A stretch of 64,000 nucleotides of DNA from Cytophagales bacterium (lineage in GTDB: Bacteria > Bacteroidota > Bacteroidia > Cytophagales > 172606-1), in the NCBI GenBank assembly GCA_030446715.1, contig JAUJMU010000010.1:90780-154779 (forward strand), written 5' to 3'. This document shows, piece by piece, positions 28,254-35,838 of this stretch; the stretch's first letter is position 1, and every line of letters starts with the position of its first letter. Made by a program: the position numbers and the translations under genes. Below the pieces are notes generated by a model. That model was not told the origin of the DNA, ran no database searches, and was given only the letters and a program-made list of their open reading frames with translations.

Positions 28254-28940
28254 ATGAATTGTATCATTGTAGATGACGAAGAAATGTCCAGAACCATTAT
28301 CCGGCATTTCGTCGAACAGACCCAGTTCCTGAACCTGGTAAACGTATGCCCAGACGCCATTACGGCTTCCAACGTACTCCGCGAAGAGGCTGTTGATCTG
28401 GTTTTTCTGGATATTGAGATGCCACAAATGACGGGAATGGAGCTGGTCAAAAGTCTGACGGCCAAGCCGCAGATTATTTTTATCACCTCCCGTACCGACT
28501 ATGCCGTTGAGGCATTTGAGTACAGCGTTACGGATTATCTGGTGAAGCCGGTTACCTACGCGCGGTTCCTGAAGGCCGTCGAAAAAGTACGGGACAACAT
28601 GGACCTGCATACGGTGTCGCAGCAGAACCCGAAGGACATCTACGTCAAAACAGACTCCAAAATTGTAAAAGTCAATCTGCATGAACTGCTTTACGTGGAG
28701 GCACTTGCCGATTACGTGATCCTGCATACGTCAAGCGGTAAGCATATCGTGCATTCGACCATGAAGGGGATTGAGAAAAAGCTCAACATCGGTGACTTCA
28801 TGCGGGTACACCGCTCCTTCATTGTCAATGTAGCAAAAATCGAAAGCATCGAAGACTTATCCATCCTGATCAATAAAAAATTCATCCCCATCGGAGCTTC
28901 CTACAAAGATGCCTTTTACAAGCGTCTGAATGTATTATAG
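28254..28940 (+). CDS. LytTR-type response regulator
   Basis: A 228-residue two-component regulator. The receiver domain (1-120) has the acidic pocket DDEE (7-10), the phosphoacceptor Asp53 in VFLDIEMPQMTG and the conserved lysine in YLVKPVT. The C-terminal LytTR DNA-binding domain (about 128-228) includes LHELLYVEALADYVILH and FMRVHRSFIVNVAKI. No histidine kinase is adjacent, so its partner is encoded elsewhere. Targets are unknown. Confidence 0.93.
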   Translation: MNCIIVDDEEMSRTIIRHFVEQTQFLNLVNVCPDAITASNVLREEAVDLVFLDIEMPQMTGMELVKSLTAKPQIIFITSRTDYAVEAFEYSVTDYLVKPVTYARFLKAVEKVRDNMDLHTVSQQNPKDIYVKTDSKIVKVNLHELLYVEALADYVILHTSSGKHIVHSTMKGIEKKLNIGDFMRVHRSFIVNVAKIESIEDLSILINKKFIPIGASYKDAFYKRLNVL

Positions 28941-28959
28941 AGGCTGACTACGCTACAAT

Positions 28960-28996
28960 AAATCCGCTGCCGGTTAACCAGGCCTGCGGCGGATTT
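28960..28996 (+). terminator. Terminator after the LytTR regulator
   Basis: An 8-bp stem (AAATCCGC/GCGGATTT, arms at 28960-28967 and 28989-28996) followed by a T-rich stretch lies 20 bases after the regulator stop. Confidence 0.6.
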
Positions 28997-29146
28997 TGCT
29001 TTTATGGTAAAACTTTACAGGCTCACGGGCGGGCTTCGGCTAAGTATCTGAGCAAATAAATGGGAAATTACCATTGTAGAATCGGCAAAATACCAGCCGT
29101 TGGTCAGATTTCTCAGGTCCCGGATCACAGGATTTCCTGCCTGTAA

Positions 29147-29770
29147 TCATCGCTGAGTCTGCTGGTTGAGTATGCCATCATTGCCCGAACGGGGAACCGG
29201 TTCAATCCGGAAATTCAGACGGCGCAGGATAATCCCGTAGATCAGGTACACCAGCAACGAAATTGTAGCTCCGGCTGCGGCCCCGACCAGGATGTCGACC
29301 GGGTAGTGCACACCAACGTAGATACGGCTGTAGGAAACCAGCGCCGCCCAGAGGAACATGATCCAGACGTAGCGGAAGGCTTTCCGGGCGTACAGCCAGA
29401 GGCTGGTGGCAAGGGCAAAAGTAGTGGAGGCGTGGGAGGAGGCAAAGCCAAACTGACCGCCGCAGCCCCGCAGTACGAATACCGATTTCCCGATTACCGG
29501 GTCGTAACAGGGGCGTGGTCTGGCAAAATAAGGCTTCATGAAACTGGTGGTGAACTGGTCGGCAAGGGCAACCGACAGGCCGGTGGCCGCAATCAGCCAG
29601 AAACCGCGGAGTCCGTACCATTTGTAGGCCAGCAGCATAATCACCAGGTAAAAGGGAATCCAGAAAAAACGGTCCGTGATCCAGTACATGGGCACGTCCA
29701 GCCAGGTTGTATGCAAACTGTTCAGGTACAGAAACAGCTGCGTATCCCACTCAATTATTTTCTCAATCAT
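29147..29770 (-). CDS. PAP2 family membrane phosphatase
   Basis: A 207-residue integral membrane protein with the three PAP2 motifs: KPYFARPRP, SSHAST and SRIYVGVHYPVDILVG. The last two carry the catalytic histidines. Around five to six helices flank these. PAP2 enzymes dephosphorylate lipid phosphates such as undecaprenyl pyrophosphate or phosphatidate; the exact lipid cannot be told. It begins at 29770 and diverges from no neighbour. Confidence 0.88.
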   Translation of the reverse strand: MIEKIIEWDTQLFLYLNSLHTTWLDVPMYWITDRFFWIPFYLVIMLLAYKWYGLRGFWLIAATGLSVALADQFTTSFMKPYFARPRPCYDPVIGKSVFVLRGCGGQFGFASSHASTTFALATSLWLYARKAFRYVWIMFLWAALVSYSRIYVGVHYPVDILVGAAAGATISLLVYLIYGIILRRLNFRIEPVPRSGNDGILNQQTQR

Positions 29771-29911
29771 GGATAGCAGTTAGCGGTTAGCTCATGCGAA
29801 ATTTTAAATTGTGAATTTTAAAATTTAAATGGTGATCCGACCACCTGAATCCTGGTTCTTTTTGGTCGGACACTATGAGCTCACAATACCGGGCCGATTC
29901 TGTTCGTCTGG

Positions 29912-30820
29912 TTAAACCCAGTCTATGCCTTTCTTCAGCAGCTGCAGGGTGTAATCCTCACGGCTGCCGGGCTGTATGAAGTAATTATAGTGCCATTGGG
30001 CCTGAGGAGGCATACTCATCAGGATGGATTCCGTCCGTCCGTCGGTGTCAAGGCCAAATTTAGTGCCTTTGTCGTACACCAGATTAAACTCAACGTAGCG
30101 GCCACGCCGGACCATCTGCCATTCTTTTTCTATTTCCCCGAAGGGCAATGCGTGGTTTTTACGCATAAAATGGGTGTACACCGGGGCAAAGGATTCGCCC
30201 ACGTCCTGTACAAACCGGAACCGGTCCTCCAGTGAGAAAGTATCATCCGCCGAAAGCCGGTCGAAGAAAATGCCGCCGATGCCCCGGGTTTCCTGCCGGT
30301 GCCTGATAAAAAAGTAGTCGTCTGCCCACTTTTTGAACCGGGGGTAAAAGGAGGGATGATGCTGGTCGCAGGTCTCCTTCATGCGGGAATGAAAATAGCG
30401 GGCATCCGTTTCGTCCACGTAGTGCGGCGTAAGGTCAATGCCGCCACCAAACCAGCTGACGCCGCTGCTCATCTCAAAGTAGCGGACATTCATGTGAATG
30501 ACCGGCACCATCGGGTTCTGCGGATGCATCACAATGGAGACGCCGGTAGCGTAAAAATCAGCTTCGCCCAGTTGGAGTGCGCTTAGGATCTTCCCCGGCG
30601 TTTTACCGTAGACAGCCGAAAATCCCACACCGCCCTTTTCAAGGATGTTGCCCCCGGCAATGATCCGGGTCCGGCCGCCGCCACCCCCCGGCCGTTCCCA
30701 TTCATCCTCCACGAAGGTGGCTTTCCCGTCCGTGTCTTCCAGTGCCCGGCAGATCCGGTCCTGTAAGCCTTTAAACCATTGGGTTACGGTGGTTCTGAAA
30801 GTAGTTTGACTGGCAGTCAT
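29912..30820 (-). CDS. hemF: Oxygen-dependent coproporphyrinogen III oxidase
   Basis: A 302-residue homologue of HemF. Visible features are the acidic/histidine-rich GGGIDLTPHYVDETD, FYPRFKKWADDYFFI, GIGGIFFDRL and the C-terminal GLDTDGRTESILMSMPP. It converts coproporphyrinogen III to protoporphyrinogen IX using O2, so the organism is probably aerobic for this step. A rich Gly stretch at the N-terminus (RPGGGGGRTRI) is normal for the family. Confidence 0.93.
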   Translation of the reverse strand: MTASQTTFRTTVTQWFKGLQDRICRALEDTDGKATFVEDEWERPGGGGGRTRIIAGGNILEKGGVGFSAVYGKTPGKILSALQLGEADFYATGVSIVMHPQNPMVPVIHMNVRYFEMSSGVSWFGGGIDLTPHYVDETDARYFHSRMKETCDQHHPSFYPRFKKWADDYFFIRHRQETRGIGGIFFDRLSADDTFSLEDRFRFVQDVGESFAPVYTHFMRKNHALPFGEIEKEWQMVRRGRYVEFNLVYDKGTKFGLDTDGRTESILMSMPPQAQWHYNYFIQPGSREDYTLQLLKKGIDWV

Positions 30821-30993
30821 TAGCAGTTAAATTTTTCGGCTGAATGGCTTTAAAGGTTCTGAAAGGTCAGAATCAAAGTCTAAAAACGTTTCCCGTCCTG
30901 GTGTTTTCAGGCTGCCAGGTGGCCGTCAGGTACCGGAGCAGGAAAGAAGAATTTATTTGCCGGTACCTTCACCCCACTCCGCCAGGCGTTTTG

Positions 30994-31747
30994 TTATATT
31001 TCAGTAAGGTAAAAATGGTCTTCGGTTTCATGCGGAATGATCTTAAGCACGTTGGCCAGCACCAGCAGCACCAGCGTACGCGATGCCAGCTGCCGGGCAA
31101 TTCCGGCAACTTCGGCAAACTTTGAAACGGTAATTTTTTTGTTTTCCCCCAGAAACTGGAGCAGAAGCTTTTCCTTTTCGCCGTAGCCAAAGCGAATGTT
31201 GCGGCCCTTCTTCTCGCCCTTCAGCACTTCCCCTCACTTCGCGGCTGGCCTGCACACTGCGGTCCTTCACCCGGACGTATGCCTTACCCGCCGGCTGTGC
31301 CGGGTCCTCCATAACGTAGTGCGGTTTGTTATCACTGGGTTGGATGGACAGCGCCAGTACGTCTCTTTCGTCGGTGACGGCTATTTTCTGGTAGGTATAG
31401 GAAATGGCCGGGAAGCAATACCTGGCAATGGCCCGGGTCAGAATGTACTCATCTTCGTCGGCAAACTTTACGCCGGGAACAGACCGGTCGTCGCCTACTC
31501 CCACAAGGAGCAGCCCGCCTTCCGCGTTGGCAAACGCCACAATTTCTCTTACGATTTTCTCGGGATGGGTGGCTTTCAGCTTGAATTCAAGGTGCATGCC
31601 TTCGCCCTGCCTGACCAGTGCCTTCAGGGATTTCAGGTCGGCGGGAATGGACAAGTCGGGGGATACGACGTTACCGGGCCGGCGAAAGAAAAAGACGTTT
31701 GTTCGGATCTGGGTCGTAACATGATCGGTAAAGTCTACTGATTCCAT
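30994..31747 (-). pseudogene. AlbA_2 (Schlafen-type) domain protein, frameshifted
   Basis: The ATG at 31747 starts MESVDFTDHVTTQIRTNV. The central AlbA_2 domain has EGMHLEFKLKATHPEKIVREIVA and ANAEGGLLLVGVGDDRSVPG, the pattern of this putative nucleic-acid-binding module. Near 31229 an apparent extra G in a G4 run shifts the frame. The continuation EVLKGEKKGRNIRFGYGEKE runs into a winged-helix-like end (KITVSKFAEVAGIARQLAS) and stops at 30994. The corrected length is 250 residues. These proteins are often regulatory. Real disruption or sequence error are both possible. Confidence 0.8.
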
Positions 31748-31780
31748 AACTTTTTCCGGAGGCAAAACATTCCCTTTTTT

Positions 31781-31839
31781 AGTGGTAAGTGACAAGTTGA
31801 GAACTGTAACTAATCACTTACCACTTGTCACTTACCACT
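31781..31839. repeat. Perfect 17-bp inverted repeat between the AlbA_2 gene and a rhomboid gene
   Basis: Arms AGTGGTAAGTGACAAGT (31781-31797) and its exact complement (31823-31839) surround a 25-base loop. An additional partial copy (CACTTACCACT) sits in the loop. The element fills the gap between the two minus-strand genes, so it may act as a processing or termination hairpin or be a dispersed repeat. Confidence 0.75.
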
Positions 31840-31842
31840 GAG

Positions 31843-32745
31843 TCAGTTATTCTTCTGACTGGCGCGGAACAATTTCTGTTTTTCTTCACGCGTGAGGCTT
31901 TCGTAGCCGGAACGGGAAATCTTGTCCAGAATCGCGTCTATTTCGTCCTGATTCGGAATGGCGTTGGGAGCGGAAGGAGCTACATGCGGACGACCGCCGG
32001 GACTGCGGTGGGTGACCTTTAGCTTGGGTTTGGGCTGGAACAGTTTTTTGATCCATTGGGCAGCACTTGTGAGGGGCTTGCCAAGGTCATTGCCTTTTTT
32101 CAGCTGCGTAATGAAAATAAAGCCAAGCAATGCGCCGCCGAGGTGGGCAATGTTACCGCCGGGGTTGGAATCGCGGGACAGGTCCACAAAGGAAAGCACC
32201 AGAAAGAAGGCGGCGATGTACTTGATCCGGACGGCGCCGAGCAGCAACAGGAAGAAGGTATAGTTGGGCATCAGCGTGGCAGCGCCGATCACCACCGCAT
32301 AGACCGCTCCCGAAGCACCGAGCAGAGGCGTGCCGATGGACTGGCGGAAGTTTGGAATCAGATTATAAATGAGCAGATAGGAGATACCCTCAATAATACC
32401 GCCCAGCAGATAAAGGTTGATCAGGCGGCGGGTGCCGAGGTATTCATCAATCAGCTTGCCAAACCAGTACAGAAAGAGCATATTCATAAGAATATGAAAA
32501 ATGCCTTCGTGCGAGAAGAAGTAGGTAATTAAGGTCCAGGGATGGAAAAGGAAGGTTTTGACGTGTGAAGACAGGTAAAGATTATCCGTTACATAGTCGA
32601 AATATCCGCTCACCCCGGTCCAGTTGAATATCAGCCGCAGCGCATTGATGAGCAGGAAAACTATGATATTGATTAAAATAATCTGAATTAACCCGTTATT
32701 GGGCTTATTGAAAGCGTTTTTAAAATCATCCAGAATCCCGTTCAT
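31843..32745 (-). CDS. Rhomboid family intramembrane serine protease
   Basis: A 300-residue protein with six or more helices. The catalytic serine motif GASGAVYA (Ser145) and the catalytic histidine in AHLGGALLGF (His201) are intact. The C-terminal ~80 residues form a soluble, Pro/basic tail ending in acidic and charged residues. It cleaves membrane proteins within the bilayer; substrates are unknown. It follows the second rhomboid gene by only 3 bases on the same strand, so the two and mutL form one transcript. Confidence 0.92.
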   Translation of the reverse strand: MNGILDDFKNAFNKPNNGLIQIILINIIVFLLINALRLIFNWTGVSGYFDYVTDNLYLSSHVKTFLFHPWTLITYFFSHEGIFHILMNMLFLYWFGKLIDEYLGTRRLINLYLLGGIIEGISYLLIYNLIPNFRQSIGTPLLGASGAVYAVVIGAATLMPNYTFFLLLLGAVRIKYIAAFFLVLSFVDLSRDSNPGGNIAHLGGALLGFIFITQLKKGNDLGKPLTSAAQWIKKLFQPKPKLKVTHRSPGGRPHVAPSAPNAIPNQDEIDAILDKISRSGYESLTREEKQKLFRASQKNN

Positions 32746-32748
32746 TCT

Positions 32749-33540
32749 CTAATAAAATTTATTGCGCTGGCTACCCCAGAACTTAATCAAAATAAAGGCA
32801 AAAAACATCCCGCCGATGTGCGCAAAGTGGGCCACACTGTCGCCCGGGGCCTGCTGGATACCGCCTATCAGTTCGTAGATTCCGTAAAGCGCAACAAAAT
32901 ATTTGGCTTTAATGGGAAACGGGAACAGGAGCAAAAATAACTCGGTATTGGGAAAAAGCAAGCCAAACGCCATGAGTATACCGAAGATCGAACCCGAAGC
33001 CCCTACCGTCGGTACATTTTGTCTCTCCTTGTAGTAGGTTGTTACGATACTTTGGCTGTCGCGGATGTATTCGGGGTTCTCCGGATTTTCATCAAACCGG
33101 CTGGTGAAGTCGTAAAGCTGATTGTACAGGTTTTTGGCGTGGTCATTCAGGTACCTGGTGAAGCCCTCCGAAGAAGGATTTTCAACGTATTGGTAGGTAT
33201 CAGTCCGCAACTGGGATAACTCGTAATAAGTGACACCCGTGTGAAGTAAGCCGGCCCCGACTCCCGTAAAGAGGTAAAAGAAAAAAAAGCGCTGGGAGCC
33301 CCAAAACCGTTCCAGCATTGGCCCGAAGAAAAACAACCCCAGCATATTGCCGAAAATGTGCCGGAAACCTCCGTGAAGAAAAAGGTATGTCACCAGTTGC
33401 CATGGTTGAAAATAAGCAGAAAAGCCCGGTGTGTACAAAGCGCCGATGTTTACCACTGCGGGCACCATCTGCTGTAAAACAAATACCCCCACGTTGAGCA
33501 GGAGCAGCATGCGTACCACCGGGGTCAGAGAAAATCCCAT
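32749..33540 (-). CDS. Rhomboid family intramembrane serine protease with a long loop insertion
   Basis: A 263-residue rhomboid with the serine motif VGASGSIFGI (Ser182) and catalytic His241 in AHIGGMFF. It carries an unusual ~70-residue polar stretch (about residues 105-178) between the early helices and the catalytic-Ser helix. The rest is the standard fold, with HGGFRHIFGNM near the second helix. It is the upstream member of a tandem rhomboid pair after mutL. Confidence 0.92.
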   Translation of the reverse strand: MGFSLTPVVRMLLLLNVGVFVLQQMVPAVVNIGALYTPGFSAYFQPWQLVTYLFLHGGFRHIFGNMLGLFFFGPMLERFWGSQRFFFFYLFTGVGAGLLHTGVTYYELSQLRTDTYQYVENPSSEGFTRYLNDHAKNLYNQLYDFTSRFDENPENPEYIRDSQSIVTTYYKERQNVPTVGASGSIFGILMAFGLLFPNTELFLLLFPFPIKAKYFVALYGIYELIGGIQQAPGDSVAHFAHIGGMFFAFILIKFWGSQRNKFY

Positions 33541-33612
33541 TCCTGAATGTGCTAAAGAGTTAGGTTGCGGTTGGTAATTGAATAATAACGTTGTCAGTAT
33601 ATTTCCCTTTCA

Positions 33613-35457
33613 TCATCTGGCAAAGAAACTGGTGATTTTTTCAGTTGTCAGCATGTGCAGGGTAGGGGTGCCGTCGGGTGAATAATTCGGATTGGAGCTG
33701 GCAAACAGCTGATCAATAAGGGTTGTCATTTCTGTAAGGGATAACCTGACACCGTGTTTCAGCGCCGACCGGTGGGCCAGTGAACGGGCAATGTTTTCTT
33801 TCCTGCCCAGATTGAGTTCGGCCTGATGCCATTTAAACTGCTCAATGAGCCCTTCCAGCAGGGCTTTTTCCTTGCCGGCAGTCACCTCCGCCGGTATGGC
33901 CCGTACGACCACTGTGTGCCTGTCCGTTACGTCGAATCCGAAACCAAGGTTCCGGATTTCCTCCTTCATTTCCGTCAGCAACTGGTAATCCGCCGGGTTG
34001 AGGCTCACCCGCTCCGGAAAGAGCAGTTGCTGCGAGCCGCCGTTGCCTTTTTCCAGCGAGGCAAGGTACTTCTCGTACAGGATCCGTTCGTGGGCGGCAG
34101 CCTGGTCGATGATCATCATGCCACTCTTCACCTGCGTGACAATGTACTGATGGTGCAGCTGGAAGGTAGCCGGTTCTCCTTCCGGCCGCAGGTGCCGGCC
34201 CGGCTGACGGCCTTCAGGCAGCAGATTGATCCGGCTGCCAAATGTCAGTTCGCTGGGGGCAGCAGGCTGGGGCTGAATCTGCTCCTCCGGAAACTTTTGC
34301 TGAAACTCATCATAAAGTGCGGCCCAGTTCCGGGTGGGCGGTTTGGCGTTGCCCGATTTGTCCACCACTGAGCTCTCCGGCGGGGGCGGTGACGGGGTGA
34401 AATTCTTCTGTCCGTACGGCAGCCCCCAGTGGTTGGCGTTGAGCTCAAAATCAAGGGAAGGCGACAGGCTGTAAACACTCAGGGCCCGCTTCACCGCCGC
34501 CTGAATGACCGCGTAGACCGCCCGTTCGTCGTCAAACTTGATCTCCGTTTTGGTAGGGTGCACATTGATGTCGATATGCACCGGGTCTATGTAGATGAAA
34601 AGCGTGTAAAAAGGAAAACTTTCTGCCGGCAGCAGCCCTTCGTAAGCCGTCATGACGGCGTGGTGCAGGTAAGAGTGGCGCACGTACCGGTCATTGACGA
34701 AGAAAAACTGTTCGCCCCGGGTTTTGCGGCAGTATTCCGGCTTGCCAATGTAGCCGGTCACTTTCACCAGTCCGGTTTCCTCCTGACAGGGAGAAAGGTG
34801 TTCGCGGCAGTTTTTCCCAAAAATGCCTGCAATCCGGTGGACCAGCTTGCCTCCCGTCAGGTTATAGGTTTCCAGATCATTCTGGTAGAGCGACAGGGCA
34901 ATTTCGGGGTGCGCCAGTGCCACGCGCCCGAATTCATCCAGAATGTGGCGCATCTCCACGGCGTTGGAACGCAGAAAATTGCGCCGCGCCGGAACGTTGA
35001 AAAACAGGTTCTTGATGCAGAAGTTGGTGCCTGGCAGGCAGGCTACCGCTTCGTGGGTTCTGACCTCCGAGCCTTCGATCCGGATCAGCGTACCCAGTTC
35101 GTCGGCGGCCCGGCGGGTGCGGAGCTCCACCTGTGCCACGGCGGCAATGGAAGCCAGCGCCTCACCCCGGAAGCCCAGCGTGCGGATGGTGAACAGATCT
35201 TCCGACCGGCGGATCTTGGAAGTGGCGTGGCGTTCAAAGCACATCCGGGCATCCATCTCCGACATCCCGGCTCCGTCGTCAATCACCTGAATCAGCGTTT
35301 TGCCCGCATCCCGCACAATGAGCTGAATGTTTTTCGCGCCGGCATCGATTGCGTTTTCCAGCAATTCCTTCACCACCGACGCCGGCCGCTGTACCACTTC
35401 GCCGGCGGCAATCTGGTTGGCAATGGAGTCGGGAAGGAGTTGGATAATATCTTGCAT
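33613..35457 (-). CDS. mutL: DNA mismatch repair protein MutL
   Basis: Start at 35457 (MQDIIQLLPDSIANQIAAGE), the standard MutL N-terminus; an in-frame start at 35535 adds a non-conserved leader. The 614-residue product has the GHKL ATPase motifs ELLENAIDAGA (31-41) and DDGAGM (60-65). The linker (about 345-430) is Pro/Gln-rich. The C-terminal domain has DQAAAHERILYE at 451-462, where the endonuclease motif DQHA(X)2E(X)4E normally has His at the third position; here it is Ala453. This could weaken metal binding by the nicking domain. MutL couples mismatch recognition by MutS to repair. Confidence 0.94.
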   Translation of the reverse strand: MQDIIQLLPDSIANQIAAGEVVQRPASVVKELLENAIDAGAKNIQLIVRDAGKTLIQVIDDGAGMSEMDARMCFERHATSKIRRSEDLFTIRTLGFRGEALASIAAVAQVELRTRRAADELGTLIRIEGSEVRTHEAVACLPGTNFCIKNLFFNVPARRNFLRSNAVEMRHILDEFGRVALAHPEIALSLYQNDLETYNLTGGKLVHRIAGIFGKNCREHLSPCQEETGLVKVTGYIGKPEYCRKTRGEQFFFVNDRYVRHSYLHHAVMTAYEGLLPAESFPFYTLFIYIDPVHIDINVHPTKTEIKFDDERAVYAVIQAAVKRALSVYSLSPSLDFELNANHWGLPYGQKNFTPSPPPPESSVVDKSGNAKPPTRNWAALYDEFQQKFPEEQIQPQPAAPSELTFGSRINLLPEGRQPGRHLRPEGEPATFQLHHQYIVTQVKSGMMIIDQAAAHERILYEKYLASLEKGNGGSQQLLFPERVSLNPADYQLLTEMKEEIRNLGFGFDVTDRHTVVVRAIPAEVTAGKEKALLEGLIEQFKWHQAELNLGRKENIARSLAHRSALKHGVRLSLTEMTTLIDQLFASSNPNYSPDGTPTLHMLTTEKITSFFAR

Positions 35458-35838
35458 GAGAAAGGGTTCCCGGGACGAGCCGGCCCGGTGCGCAAAGTTC
35501 TGCAATTTGGTTGATTTTATACGGCTTTCAGGCATCTTTACCAGTATTACCGGCAGGCAGGAGCAGTTACCTCAGGGGTATCGGAGTATATTAATATATT
35601 TCTAAATTATTGAACAATTTTTTGCACGTTAATTGATTAATGTATTGAAGAGAAACTTAAATGGTTGACAGGAAGAATTCCGGGGGAAAAGGTGAAATTG
35701 GCCGGCAGGGTTCCTGATGTAGCAGACGAACAGGTCAATTTAATATTTTTATTACAATGTTCTTTTCCTTACATCTCTGTCAGTTCAGGTTCTTCAGATT
35801 TTACCTATTTTCACTTTTCCGAAAAGACCTGCACCACA

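Noticed and set aside
34429..35514. 361-codon open frame antisense to mutL
   Set aside because: Shadow of mutL; no family features and no upstream signals.
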